This document shows positions 11,501 through 26,500 of a stretch of 43,023 nt of DNA, in pieces. The notes beneath the pieces were generated by a model, which worked only from the letters and a program-made list of their open reading frames with translations, did not search any database and had not been told where the DNA came from. Numbering within the stretch: the stretch's first letter is position 1; the number at the start of each line of letters is the position of its first letter. The position numbers and the translations under genes are program-made. The stretch spans positions 115,388-158,410 of the forward strand of contig NW_014577773.1 of NCBI RefSeq assembly GCF_000485595.1. The letters run 5' to 3'. Origin of the DNA: Priapulus caudatus. Taxonomy: Eukaryota; Priapulida; Priapulimorpha; Priapulimorphida; Priapulidae.

Positions 11501-14500
11501 AGCCCCTGATTGCTCTCGTATTCGGCCGCCGGCATCGCGGCCTGTGCAGCCGAGCGTCGCGTTGCCTCGACGACGAGGCGGTCCCTGTCGGCGGAGGCTG
11601 GCATGCGTAGACGCAGCTCTGCGATGACGCGGTCGCGGGAGAGGATGCCCCGCTCAGCCTCCTGCAGTCTCCTCTCCAGGTCCTCCTTCTCCTTCACAGA
11701 GACGGCAGACTTAGACGCTTTACGTATTAAGTACACCCACATGCATGCACACACACACAAAATTATATATACATATATATAAAGTTCTTCATTGCAACCC
11801 AGATAGCATGCTTACGTTGATTATTAATTAATTCGAATACAAATACGTGTAACAATTGTTATTTTTACAGAGGAAAAATCTGGGGGATGCAATAGTTTAA
11901 AACTACTGTTAAAATACTACACGACTCTATAGCATATTAACAGAAAACAACTGAAACCCTGAACAGAAATCAAAATCCGAGGTTCAAATTTTCTGTCACA
12001 CACATCATTGCAACACGTTTTAATTGGCCTGGTATACATTAATTACTTACAAACCTACGTGCAATAACGAAAAAAAGACCACTGAGACTAACTATAGTGA
12101 TAAAGAAATGAAAATTTTATCTGAGAGCAACAGTTTCTTCTGTTTAACTACATGTATCGGATTTAATAGAATTTATACCTCCTTCATAATCTTTGCTTGC
12201 TTCTGTGTTTCCAAAATGACGTGAACATTTCTTTTGATGGTTGTAACAGCCTGTTCGAGCTGGCTTGCCACAGGCTGGTCTGGGTTTGGCAAACTGCCAA
12301 CAGCTTCCTCAAACTACGCAAACATAAGAGTTCACGTGTAGTAGCATTTCTGCCGTTATACTCAAAATTATAATGAATATAAACGCACTCACTCACGCAC
12401 GCACGCATTCACGCACACTCATGGCCACCTGTAAAATCTGTATACAAATTGGATTAAGTCACAGAGTCAATTGCCGTTTTCAAAATCACATCACATATAA
12501 CATCACAACACATCACACACACACATCACAATAACATCACACGTTGATTTCTTCCACCGCTGACCCACCCCACACACTGCGAGACGTGGTTGTACGCACC
12601 TGAGAGGTGGCACCGACGATGAGCTCCTGCTGTCTCTCCAGCCTCTCAACGACCCTCTCCAGCTCCACCTCCCTGTGCTCCCACGCCAGCTGTCTCTCCT
12701 CGTGATTGTGCGCGAGTCTAACATTGTCAGCCTCCAGGTTCGTGATGGACGCCTCACGGCTTTTCACGCATGCCTCTAGGAAGGATATCTGTAAACAGAT
12801 CATATATCGTATAAAGCATATGTAACATTTGTAAGGAAGTCATATATACTAAACTATATCTAATATCTGTAAAATACATCTAATATCTTGAAGGCCGACC
12901 TGCCTTAGAAGATATACAGTCTAGCATCCAGGGAGAGTAACACTCAAGTAGTTTAAAGAACAGAATATGATTAGTGAGCCAGAGGTAATGGTGGTCTGAA
13001 GATATCACTGAAGATGGACTGTTTCAATCGGTACGCTGCGTGTAAAACGAGGTAGACTGTGTCACATTTGCTGTGCACTTGACAAGATATTCAGAGTGAT
13101 TGCAAGCGAATGCCCCAGAACCAAAAGTGTAACCTCAGAATTGTGCTCGACTATTCGTTGCACCAGTTGATGCATTATTGCACTGATTGCCAAGAAATGA
13201 CAACTCCTGTAGGACATCAACAGGACAATGATGTTCGGAAAACCGTACAGTTGAGTTAATAGGTGCCATAACGAACAAATAATATTACCAATTAATCCTT
13301 GAATATTGGTTGTATCAAACATTGCACATATTTGTTTATACCTTTGGCAGTACCCAGTTTTGACTTTTGTCCACAACCATTCATTTCAGCTTCCACGCAT
13401 GCCCAGCCAGTTTTTGATCCATGAAGATGCAGCCTGATAAGACTTAATGGCTTAGTTGTTATGCCGCACACACCGAGTACCAGCTCCCTCAGCTTCTCGA
13501 TCTCGCGGCCCTCCTGCCACCCCTCCTCCCCTCTCACCACCCCATCATGCACGCTGCGTACCAGCTCCCTCAGCTTCTCGATCTCGCGGCCCTCTCCTGC
13601 CACCGGGCCCTCCTCCCCCTCCTCAACCCACCGGTCCTCCTCCCACCTTCCTCCCCCTCTCACCACCCCATCATCACGCTTGCGTACCAAAGCTCCCTCA
13701 GCGCTTCTCGATCTCGCGGCCATCCTGCCACCCCGTCCATCCCCCTCTCACCAACCCCATTCATGCACGCTGCGTACCTGCTCCCTCAGCTTCCTCTATC
13801 TCGCGGCCTCCCTCACCTCCTTCCTCCCAGCCACCCGCTCTACCTCCCTCCTCTCCACTCCTCCTCCCCCCTCCTGCGCACGCCATCAGCACGCTGCCGT
13901 ACGCTGCTCCCTCAGCTTCTCGATCTCGACGCGGCCGCTGCCGCAGGTCGTGACCAGCTTGAAGCGCACTCAGATCTTTGCCGTGCCAACTCGAACGACC
14001 TTCTCGCGCGGACGGGCAGCGCGTCCTTCATGAGCGCCGACCAGTTTAGGCAGGGTCCGCAGTCGCGCCGCTGCAGCCGCAGCTCCGGCGACGCGCGTCT
14101 CCGCCAGGTGCGGCTGCTCGGCGGCGGCGCGGCGGCTCGCCTCCGCCTCGGTCGCGCTCCTCAACGATCGCGAGCAGGGTGAGCGAGAATCGCTCCTGCT
14201 GTCGAGCGGATGCGGCGCCGGCGTAGCTCCGCCGGACGTCGTGCAAGGTCACCTTGACAGGTAGGTCGACTTGCTGCGGCGACTCCTGCCGAGGCTGGAA
14301 GAAGCCTCTGGTCCTTTCTCGGTCCAGCCTCTGCCTCTAGCCTACGAGGAAAAGTACGGGTTACATAATAATATAATATTATACGATTATGATATGATAT
14401 AATACACCACGCACACACGCACGCAGCGCAAGCGCACGCCACATTAAGCACGCACGCACGCACGCACGCACATGCACACACGGCACGCACGCAACGCACG

Positions 14501-17500
14501 CACAGCACATTGCACCACGCTTAGGACCGCACGCACGCACATGCACACTACGCACGCAATCCAAATATACCAAGACATTTAGTTTGGTAACGATGTTGAT
14601 CCACGTACCTGAGTATCTGTGCAGTAAGGCCTGCTAACTTGATTAGTTTGATTCCCGCATGCGAGCTACCGTACTCAGGCAGCGGGTTGCTCCTCAAATG
14701 AACAGCTGCGAGACCACCGTAGCGAAGCGGCTCAGCTCTGAACGTTCGTAGCGACCGCTCAGCTGATCGAGCAGCTTGCCGTAATCACACACAAAACACA
14801 CACAACATTATTATTATTATTATTAATTATTAATATTTTTTTTTTTTTCTTCCTATTATTAGAATCTTATACTGCAGATATATAAAATAAGGAAATGTAA
14901 TATGATACAGCCTTTTTTATCAAGAAAAATGCTGATTAGATAGATGCAATAGTAGTGCCAAAGCTGTATATACTATATCTCAAGTCACCCAATACTATAG
15001 TATCGATGTATTTATACAGTATCGCAATAGGTATTAGAATAGATACAATAGCTCTAAAACTCCAGGCAAAGGATATAAACATATACGTAATTCAATAAAA
15101 TTTAGCGTTTCTACACGAACTAAAGTAAAGCCTGCAGTAACATCAGTTTCTCATATTTAGACTGGCTGGAAAAGAGTCCACGCCTTACCGATCACTGTCT
15201 TCTCGAATCGCTCTGCACACTGTACTGTTCCCAGGCAGCTGTCTGGCCTGACACGACGTCAGCCCACCGGCCGTGCCACCTTTCTCTCCTCGCGACGTCC
15301 TGCAATTGCTTTCGGATCGCGCTGCCGTTGAAATAATGTCGCGATCGTCTGGCAACTTGCCTGTCAGCGAAGCATGAAATGCGATCGTGCAGAGTCAAGA
15401 GCAAGGGGGGTAGAGGGCTATATACATCTTACCCAGCTCTAATTAATTAAAGCTTCTGATAATATGTCACCAACAGCCAGTTGTAGAGCAGAACTACTGC
15501 TGAGATACCCAGCAAAATATATGTTTATATCACTAAGTGGTGCAATGTAGCAGAAAGAACGAGTCTGGACATATTGTCACTGGGACCCTGCCGCTCCTTA
15601 GATCACAGATCGTTAACTAGCCGCCATGCCAACTACAGAACATATGGGCTTACTGACGACCTGACAGCAAATGTATAGACCGAAGTGTCTGCTTAGCCTA
15701 AGTCAGGTAGGTAATGGAAAATATTACATCATATCCAACGCGAATAAAATTTACGATACGCCAAACGTAGTAAAGACCAATACGTTTTGTTTTCATTGAA
15801 CATTCGTTTCGCAAATGACTGTCGAATGATATCCAAGAATGTAACCAGATCAAACCAATATACGGTACAGGAGCCAAAACGGGCTTTTCTCTTAGTGAAA
15901 CGATTTCAGCCCGTTTCACGTACAGCTTCTCAAGTTTGACATCTCTACACGTAGAGAGGCTTCAGTCGTCTCCCAGCTCAGCCAGCTTGCTTTGTCACAC
16001 GCTGCGTGCCGTTGGTTACGCCATAGGCCCCTCCAGCTCGTCTCTCAGCTTGCCGCTCAGCGCTGTCTGCGCCTCCACGTTCAATTTCGCACCATGTTTG
16101 GAAGAGATGAATACATCTAATGCGACACGATACGCCGGCCTGTATAGTCTGTAAATCGCAAGATGCCGACTGACAAGAACCGCCAGGAACGCGGCCATAA
16201 AAAAATCGTTATATCTTCAATTTGCCATTAAAATAATAACGCGGATTTTAAAATCCCATTTTTTGCCGACGTAAAAAAAACTTTAGATTATAAGAAACAA
16301 CTGTAACACACTCAGCACGCAGTTAGTTTCTAAACATTCAATATTTAAAAAACATTAGGAAGAGAACCTCGCAGAACACATCCCCCCCTGTGACGCCGCC
16401 AGAGAGCGGACATACTACCGCGCCTCCCATCGCCGCGGCATACAACGCGCGGTAGACCGGCCGCATAACCTTCTCGCCGTCGAGCTCGACCGTTCGGAGT
16501 CCCCACAGGTGTCGCGGCAGGTTCGCTTCTCTGGCGGCTCCAATGAGGTGGCGCCGGCGATGGTCAACGACGCTGAACTATAGCTGGCGTGGTTACAGTC
16601 TCCTCCATCTCGACGAGCGGCGAGAGCTGCTTGGCTACGACGCGGTGCCGTTATCGCCGAAGGTATCGGTCACTGCGTGCCTAACGCCCTCCCTCGACGC
16701 TGCAGCAGGACTAGGAGACTGGGCCACCACCACGGCATTTCGCTCAAGGAAATCACTGCGTCCTTTAACAGCGAGTGCTAATGCGAAGTAGCGTACACTA
16801 TGTAATTGCACTGAAGAGAAAGTGCCTAAATGTCCTTAGACAGTGACTCGGATCTAATAAAAGGTTTGGACAAAGCATAATATAAACTCGTTGGCAGTCG
16901 CAGGTTCGATGATTTAACATGTACAATATAGCATGTATTTTCGATTTTCAATGTATGAAAAAAATGAGTAGCCTCTTTTGGCAACCAAATGCCATGTTCA
17001 ATCTAATAAGGGTAATCTTTCTAATGTGAATGTTTGCATAAATACAGGCTCGTACACCCAAGTGTACCAAGTCCCCCCCCGCACGCCATTTACCCGACCA
17101 TGTATGATAGAGCCATTTACAATTTCTAATGCAATTTCAGAAAATGACTACAACTATCAATATCAAAAGATAGAGGTGAGAAAGCATCTTAGCTGCAATC
17201 TGAAAGCTCGCCGTAGTCGCAAATAATGTAGGAGGCTAATGTAAGTCGATATTGAGCAGGTCAAGATGTCAGTGAAATATGATTGAGTAAACGAATTCAG
17301 ATGTGTCCATGCGTTGAGGCAGAGTACAACATGATAGGGTGCCATACCATTCGTGGGGCCTGCTCTGAAGCTTCTCCATGCAGCTTCATATGCGATGTTC
17401 GTCACTTGCTCCTTCTCCTCGTCCGAGCTCCTTCTGTCAGAGCACACCTGCCGGCTATCTCGCCTTGGCAGTTGGGCCAGACTCTCAGCCTGATGTGAGG

Positions 17501-20500
17501 GCATACGTACGTTTTGTACAACGCAAATTGATGATAAGGCTTGAGCATGATNNNNNNNNNNNNNNNNNNNNNNNNNATATGCAGCGTACACATCTAATTG
17601 TTAGGATCACGCCCCACTAGCAGATGGAGGCGGGGGGGGGGGTGGGGCGAGCGGGCGGGGCGAGGCGGGTGGGGGGGGGAAGGGGGAGGGTGGGGGGAGG
17701 AGGACTCTAATAGCAAAAGCAGTTCACTCCATGTAACAGTCAACAATACATGTTTAACCCTCCTTCTCTGAAGGGTGCAAAGGTTATCAGACAACTTAGC
17801 TCTTGCGGCACGTCAAGTGGAAAGCCAGATTTCATGGTCCTTTTCAATAAGCCATAAAAATGAATAGGTCACCGCTGAACAAAAAGTTTTCAATCGCTCC
17901 GCTCAGAGACCATGTCCTCAGAAAAATGTCTAAATCTGCCCTGCTGCGCCCATTGACCTTCTGACGCTGTGAAAACTCAATGCTCACACAGTGATGGCTT
18001 TTCCTAGCCAGTGATGCTATACTCCACAACTATCACGAGGACTGAGGTCGAACGATTTAGATTTGTGCGCGCATTCTGGCATTTTCCTCCTCCTAATACC
18101 TTAAGTTAATGGATGGAATGTTCCCCTTTATTTACAGCTTCTTGACCTTTGACCCTTTGACCCCGCAGCTTCACACATCCCAAAGCTCGTTTTCGATTAC
18201 CCGCCCAGGTCCGAACTATCGTGACTGTACGTCGAGCCGTTGTAGATTTGTGCTCAACTTCGTGACGACGCACGCGACGCACGCACCGGCGACATCAGCG
18301 ATTCTACATGCTGCATCTGACTTTAGCAGATAAGCTAAAAATAGAATAATTTAACAACAATAATAACAATAATACTAATAATAATAATAACAATAACAAT
18401 AATAATAATAATAAACTAAGCTGCCAAGAGTACCTCCAGCTGCGTCGATCGCTCAGTCTTGTCAACGAGTGAGTTACTACGCTCAGAGATCGCCGATACT
18501 TCTTCCGTCAGGTCAGTGAACTGACGGTTGGGAGCCACTCCAGCTGGCGACTGCGCGGACGCTGTCTCTAGCGCCCTCTGTAGGGCACGGATCTTGAACG
18601 ACGACATGTCCTAGCGACGCAAAATTCAAGTCGGTCATAGGCTAGAATTCGCCGCCAGAGAACACAAAACGCTCGTGCGGCGTGGACTAGCGAGTCTGGT
18701 TGTCTCGGTGGGTTTATACTATTTAAACACGTTCTGTTCTTCGGGAAATGAAAATTTGTGAATGCGCAATAAATGCGCACACACTACATGCCACACAGGC
18801 GACACACATGTGAACATCGCACGCACGCATACCACCCAATTGTTGTCTATGATCGTATTGATATTGTATATGCCTCGTACTCCATCTCACGTGCATCAGG
18901 AATCTACGCTCGCCTAACACCCCGTCCCTACGTCCGCGCGCCCCTTCCCCTGACCTCTGACCCCACCCTACCCCCCACCTCACCTTGTGCCGCTGCAGGT
19001 ATCCGAGGCGCTCTGCGATTGCCGTCTCCATAGCGACGGCGTCGGCACGCAGGCGGGCGTTCTCGCGGCACGCCGCCCGCTCGGCCTCGACGATCGCGTG
19101 ACGTGTAGCCGGGCGCGCCATGACGCCTCGTGTCGCTCGCAGCACGGCGCCGCGCCGCTCGCTCGCCGCAGCCGCCGCCGCGGTCTCCCCCCCGCCCGCG
19201 TCGTCGCACGCGAGCGTGTCGAGCAGCCGGTCGAACTCGCGAAGCCGCGCGGCGTCCGCCTCCGCCCGCTCATCCTGCCGCTGCTGCTCCGACGCCGACG
19301 CGCTCCTGTAACCACGGCGACGTGCGAGAATGCGTCAACGGGATGAGCGGACCGTTAGCGTTGGGGTCAGGGTTAGGATTAGGGTTATGCATAGGGTTAG
19401 GGTTAGGATTGGGGTTAAGGTTAACTAAAGGCATCAACAGATAACTATGAACAACTACGGACATCTACAAACAACTACGAACAACTACAGACAAATACGG
19501 ACAACTACAAACAACTACAAACAACTACGAACAACTACAGACAACTACGAACAACTACAGACAACTACGAACAACTACAGACAACTACAAACAACTAAAG
19601 ACAACTACAAACAACTACTGACATCTACAGACAACTATGAACAACTACTGACATCTACAAACAACTACGAACAACTACAGACATCTACAGACAACTATGG
19701 ACAATTACGGAACGTAAAGCAACGTAGACACAGTCTACACCTTTCCCTGACAACAAAACCACCGATCAACACAGAACATTTATAATCAACCGCACATGGT
19801 GCGCACCTTTCCTTATCCCAATCCTCCTTGGCTTGTAAATGCTCTTTGTAAAGAAGCCCCTGCTGATGGCGGACAACTGCCAGCTTACGTCGGTAACTCT
19901 CGAGCATGTCCTCCTGCTTAGAGACGAGCTCGTCCCTCTTAGACAGCTCCTACGCGGCAGAGAAACGAAGCTCACGATAATCGTAAATATAACTTCGCCG
20001 ACAATTTATCGATCATGAGTCAGATGCGTAGTTAAGACATGGGGAGGGATCGTCACGCGAAGTTCATGCTGCCGCGTTACAGTCACGAGAACGAATAAAC
20101 TGGGGCGGAATTATCGTCACATTCTAAATTCTCACTCACTTAGAGGGTTTGAACTGCTGTTCGTTTCAATTTTGAAAAACGTGATGGTCAGAACCACAAT
20201 GAAGTTTAAACTATAAATCTATTAATTATACACTATAGACACATAAATATGATGCTTACGTGTAGTGTGTGTATGAGGTGCTCATTCTGACTGCTGATGA
20301 TGTATGCACTGGACTGGGCAAGATCATCTGGAAGTCGGTGCAGCCTCCCTGCCCCACCACTCTCGCGCAAGAGATGCAATTCCGCCTCTAGTTCAGACAC
20401 CTGAAATAGCAAGAGGCAATAACTCCGCCAGGTGGCGCTGCTCGGCGGCGGCGCGGCGCTCGCGCTCCGCTCGGTCCCGCTCCTCAACGAGCGCGAGCAG

Positions 20501-23500
20501 GGTGAGCGAGAATCGCTCCTGCTTGTCGAGCGGGACGGCGCCGGCGTAGCTCCGCCGGACGTCGTGCAAGGTCACCTTGAGGTAGGCGACCTTGCTGCGC
20601 GACTCCTGGCCGAGGTGGAAGAGCCTCTGGTCCTTCTCGTCCAGCCTCTGCTCTAGCCTACGAGGAAAAGTACGGTATAATAATAATATAATATGATACG
20701 ATATGATATAATATAATACACACACGCACGCACGCACGCACACACATGCACGCACGCACGCACGCACATGCACACACGCACGCACGCACGCACATGCACG
20801 CACGCACGCACGCACATGCACACACGCACGCATCCAAATATAACCAAGACTTTAGTTTTGGTAACGATGTTGACACACGTACCTGAGTATCTGTGCAGTA
20901 AGCTTGCTAACTTGATTAGTTGATTTCTCGAGCTTACGTACAGCTAGGCCTTCACTGACCTGCAGAGCCACCAGCTGATGATGCAGCTTGCCTGTTAATC
21001 ACACACAAACACACACAACATTATCATTATTATTATTAGTATTATTATTATTGAATCTTTACTGCATATAATATAAAATCAAGGTAAATGTAATGAATAC
21101 AGCCTTTTTTATCAAGAAAAATTCTGATAGATGCAATAGTATGCAAAGCTGTTATATACTATAATTCTCAAGTCACACAATACAATAGTATGAGGTATTT
21201 AGACAATAATAAGAATAATACAATACTATTAAAACTCAGGTCAAAGGATATAAACATATACGTAATTCATAAAATATAGCATTTCTACACGAACTAAAGT
21301 AAAGCCAATTGACATTTGTGTAATTTTACTTTCACGGTTTCAGTTATTTGCGAATGGCTGGAAAAGCCACGACTTACCGATCACTGTCTTCTCATCGCTC
21401 TGCACCTGTATGTCCAGCAGCTGTTGCCGTAACGACGTCACCTCTTTCTCTCGCGACGTCTGCATTGCTTCGGTCGCCTGCCGTTGAAATGTCGCGATCT
21501 CTGCTACTTCCTGTCAGCGGGCATGAAATGCGATCGTCAGATCAAACAAGGGGGAGCATATACATCTTACCAGCTCTATATTATTTAGCTTCTGATAAAT
21601 GTCACCAACACCAGTTAGAAGTAGCAGAACTATGCTGAGATACAGGCAAAATATATGTTTATTCTAATGTGTGCAATGTAGAGAAAGAGGAGTCTGGAGC
21701 ATATTGTCACTGGACCTCCTTAGATCACAGATGTTAACTAAGCCGCCATGCAACTACAGAAATATGGGCTTTAACACGACAGTTTTTGCCATGTATAACC
21801 AATTTGTTCAGCCTAAGCAGGTAGGTAATGGAAAATATTTACAAATCATATGCAAGCGAATAAAATTTACATACCAAAGTAGTAAAACAATACGTTTTGT
21901 TTTCTTGAACATTGTTTCGAAATGACTTGATGGATATCCAAAATGTAACCAAATCAAACCAATATAGGTACAAGCCAAAAATTCGGGCTTTTCTCCTAGT
22001 GAAAGATTTTCAGCTCTGTTTTACTCACTCTCAGTTTTGACATCTCTACACGTAGAGAGGCCTCAGTCGTCTCCAGCTCAGCCAGCTTGCTTTTGTCAGC
22101 ATCGCTGGCTGCCTTGGTTACGCATCCCTCCAGCTCGTCTCTCAGCTTCCGCTCAAGCTTCTGCGCCTCCACGTTCATTTTCGCAACCTGTTTGAGAAGA
22201 GAGGAAACATCAAATCGACACGATACGCCGGGCCCGTAAGTCGTGTAAATTCGGCAGGATCCAACTGAAGAACCGCCAGGAACGGCGGCCATAAAAAATC
22301 GTTTATATCTTCAATTTGCCATTAAAATAATACGCCATTTTAATAATTTTGCCACGTAAAAAAAACTTTAGATTATAAGAAACAACTGTAACACACTCAG
22401 CACGCAGTTAGTTCATAAACATTAATATTTAAATATTAGGAGGAAACATCGCAGAACACATCCGCCCCCTGTGACGCCCCCGCGAGCGAGCATACTAGCG
22501 CGCCTCCCATCGCCGCGGCAACCGCGTACCGCCGCAAACTTCTCCTCGAGCTCGACGTTTCGATCCTCCAGGTGGCGCAGGTTCTGCTTCTGGCGCTCAT
22601 AGGTGGCGCCGGCATGGTCAGCGCGCTGCCGCTCGTTCAGCTCCTTCATCTCGACGACGGCGAGCTGCTTGGCTAGCGACGCGGTTGCCTCGTCCGACGT
22701 CGCCCGTGCCACGCCCTCCCTCCCTGCAGCAGACACACACGCACGCTTTTGTTCAAGGAAAATCACTCGTCCTTTACAGGCAGGTGCTATGGAAGTAGCT
22801 ACACTATGTAACTTGCACTGAAGAGAAATGCCTAAAGTGTCCTTAGACAGGTGACCGATCTATAAAAGGTTTGACCAAGATAATATAATCGTTGGCGCAG
22901 GTTCATATTTACATGTACATATTACATATTTTCGATTTTCAATGTATGAAAATGATAGCTCTTTATGCACAAATGCCATTTCAATAATAAGGTGTAATCT
23001 TTCTAATGTGATTTTTGCATAAATACAGCTGTACAAAGTGTACCAAGTGCCCCCCCCCCCATTTACCCGACCATGTATGATAGGCATTTACAATTTCTAA
23101 TGAATTTCAAAAATACTACAATATCAATATCAAAGTATAGGTGATGAAACATTTTACTGCAATCTAAAGCTGCCTAGTGCAAATATGTAGGGCTAATGTA
23201 GTCATATTGAGCAGTCAAATGTCAGTGAAATATGATTGAGTAACGAGATTCAGATGTGTCATGCGTTGAGCAGAGTAGCAACATGTAGGGTGCCATACCC
23301 TGCTCTGAAAGCTTCTCCACTGCAGCTTCATATGCATGTCTCCTCTCCTTCTCCGTCTCCAGCTCCTTCTTCAGAGCACAGCTATCTTCTTGCAGTTGGG
23401 CCAACTCAGCCTGATGTGAGGCAGTACGTACGTGTTTGTACAACAGCAATTATGTAAGCTTGAGCATGAATTCCAATTACATAAACTATATTGGAAATAA

Positions 23501-26500
23501 AACGGCACTCGAATTTTGCATACATAAAAATGCTGTGCAACTTACAGCTCTAAGATTAAAACTATACTTGCGCGTCAGTGCTGACACAGATTCGTGCAAC
23601 ACTAATAAAAAAAATCTCACCCCGAACCCAACTCTCAACAACAAGTTTACTTTGAAATTAATTTGATAATAAATAAAAATAACATAAACAACTAAAAAAC
23701 TGACAGTGAATAAAATAAAATACAGCTCTTACACAAATAATAAAATCTTAAAACAAGAGCCGCAGAGCGTCTGGGCTCATCTGAGGTCTGTTGCTACGAT
23801 TATAAACGTAAAATTTCAGTCGTGCGTATACACATTTGTTTGCGGCAGATATGCAGACACGCAGTTGCGTACACATCATTGTTAGGACACGCCACTATCG
23901 CAGATGGAGGGCCGGGGAAGGGGTGGGGGAGGCGGGGGAGGGTGGGGGGGGGAAGGGGGAGGGTGGGGGGAGGAGCTGCTAATAGCAAAAGCAGTTCACT
24001 CCATTGTTAACAGTCAACAATCCATGTTTAACCCTCCTCTCTGAGGGTCAAAAGGTTATCAGACACTTACTCTTGCGGCACGTCAGTGGAAAGCAGATTT
24101 CATGGTCCTTTCAATAAGCCATAAAAATGATAGGTCACCGCTGAACAAAAAAAGTTTTTCAATCGCTCCGTCAGACGCATGTCCTCAGAAAATGTCTAAA
24201 ATCTGCCCTGTGACCCATTGACCTTTGACGCTGTGACTCCAATTTCACACAGTGATGGCTTTTCCTACCGTGATGCTATACACACTATCGAGGCCTAGGT
24301 CGAGACGTTTAGATTTTGTGCGCGCATATTCTGGCATTTCCTCCCTATACCTTAAGTTAAGGAGGATGTTCCCTTCCTTTTTACACCTCTTGACCATTTG
24401 ACTTTGACCCCCAGCTCACATCCAACTCGTTTTCGATTACCCCCACGTCCGAATATCGTGACGTACATCGAGCCGTTTAGATTTGTGCCAACTGTTGACG
24501 GACGCACGGAGCACGCACGGCGAATCAAGCGATTCTACAAGCTGGCATCTGACTATGTCAGATGAGCTAAAAAAGAATAATTTAACAACAATAATAACAA
24601 TAACATAATACTAATAATAATAAATAACAATACTAAATAATAATAAACTAAGCTGCCAAGAGTACCTCCAGCTGCGTCGATCGCTCAGTCTTGTCAACGA
24701 GTGAGTTACTACGCTGCAGAAGATCGCGATACTTCTCCGTCAGGTCAGTGAACTGACGGTTGGCCACCTCCAGCTGCGACTGCGGGACGCTGTCCTCTAG
24801 CGCCCTCTGTAGGGCACGGATCTTGAACGACGACATGTCCTAGCGACGCAAAATTCAGTCGGTTATAGCTTGAATTCGCCGCAGAGAACACAAAACGCTC
24901 GTGCGGTGACTAGCGAGTCTGGTTGTCTCGCGTGGGTTTATACTATTTAAACACGTTCTGTTCTTCGGGAAATGAGAAATTTGTTGAATGCCAATAAACG
25001 CGCACACACCTACATGCACACAGGCACACACATGTGAACACGCACGCACGCATACACGCACGCTAATTTCCATGATTGTATTGTATTGTATTGCCTCGGT
25101 AGTTCATCTGCACGTGATCAGGAATCTACGCTTCGCGTAACACCCCCGTCCCTCGTCGCGCACACCGCTTCCCTGACCTGACGGCCACCGCACCTCCCCA
25201 CCTCACCGTTGTGCCGCTGGCAGTAATCCGAGGGCTCTGTGATTGCCGTCCATAGCCACGGGTCGGCGCGCAGGCGGCGTTGTCTCGGGCCACGCCGCCC
25301 GCTCGCCCGAGATTCGACTGTTAGTAGCGGCGCGCCCTGCCGGCCTGGTCGCTCGCAGGACCGCGCGCCCGCGTGCCTCGCCGAGCCGCGCCCGCCGCCC
25401 GCCGCGTCGCTCGCACTGCGCGGCGTGCCATCGAGTCAAGGACGGTCGAACCGCGAGAGCCCGCCGGCGTCCGCCTGCCGCAGCTCAACTGCTGCCGCTG
25501 TCTGCTCCGAGGACGACGCGCTCCTGTAACACAGGCGACGTGCGAGAAGCGTTAACGGTGAGCGGACCGTTTAGCGTTGGGGTCAGGGTAGGATGTAGGG
25601 TTATGCAATAGGGTTAGGGTTAGATTGGGTTAAGGTTAACAAGCTCAGACAGATAACTATGAAACAACTAACGGACATCACAGCAAACAACTACGAACAT
25701 AAAGACAAAATTACGGGCAAATACAGACACACTACCAACAACTACTGACATCTACAGACAAGCTACATACATACGACAAACAAATGACGACATCTACGAA
25801 ACTAATGAACAACTACTGACATCTACAAACAACTCGAACAACTACAGACATCTACAGACAACTATCGACAATTACGGAAGCGTAAGCAACGTAGACACAG
25901 TCTACCGTTTCCCTATCAAGAAACGTACCGATCGACACAGAAGCTTTATAATCGACCGGGCACAGTAGCACTTTCCTTATCCAATCCTCCATTGGCCTGT
26001 AAATGCTGCTGTGTAAAGAGCTCCTGCTGATGGGACAAACTGCAGTCTTAACGTCGGTAACCTCGAGCATGTTCTCCTAGCTTAGTAGACGAGCTCGTCC
26101 CTCTAGACAAGCTCCTACGCGGCGGAGTATACGAACTCTCAGATAGCGTAAAATATAACACTTCGCGCGACAATTTTTTATATCAGGATCATGAGTAGAT
26201 GGCGAGTTAAACATGAGGAGGGATAGTGACGCGAAGTTGTTGTGCGCGTTAGCAGTCACGCAGACAGAATAATACCTGGGGGCGATTATCAGCCAATTCT
26301 AGATTCTACTCGACTAGGGTTTGAACTGCCTGTTCGTTTCAATTTGGCCTGAAGCCTGATGGTCAGAAACCACAATGAAGTTTAACTATAAATCTATTAA
26401 TATATACTACTATGAGACCATAAAATGATGCTCACAGTGTAAGGGTGTGTATGAGGTGGGCTCATTTCTGACTGCTGATGGATGTATGCGCTGGACTGGG

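Larger units (their letters stand above)
14098..20420. repeat. Duplicated block, copy A (noisy to about 18.85 kb, then clean)
   Basis: Carries exons 28 (part) to 19 of CEP290 with their introns. Compared with copy B (20421-26608), the left 4.7 kb contains frequent single-base insertions in exons and introns alike, while the right 1.6 kb is clean. It contains a 25-N gap. Confidence 0.93.

Noticed and set aside
13456-14182. Long plus-strand frames rich in Ser, Pro and Arg
   Set aside because: They are antisense to the exon 29 minisatellite and noisy exon 28; frame length comes from repeat and GC bias.
19447-19785. 112-codon Asn/Tyr/Thr repeat frame
   Set aside because: Product of the ACAACTAC minisatellite; the noisy copy has no such frame and there is no coding context.
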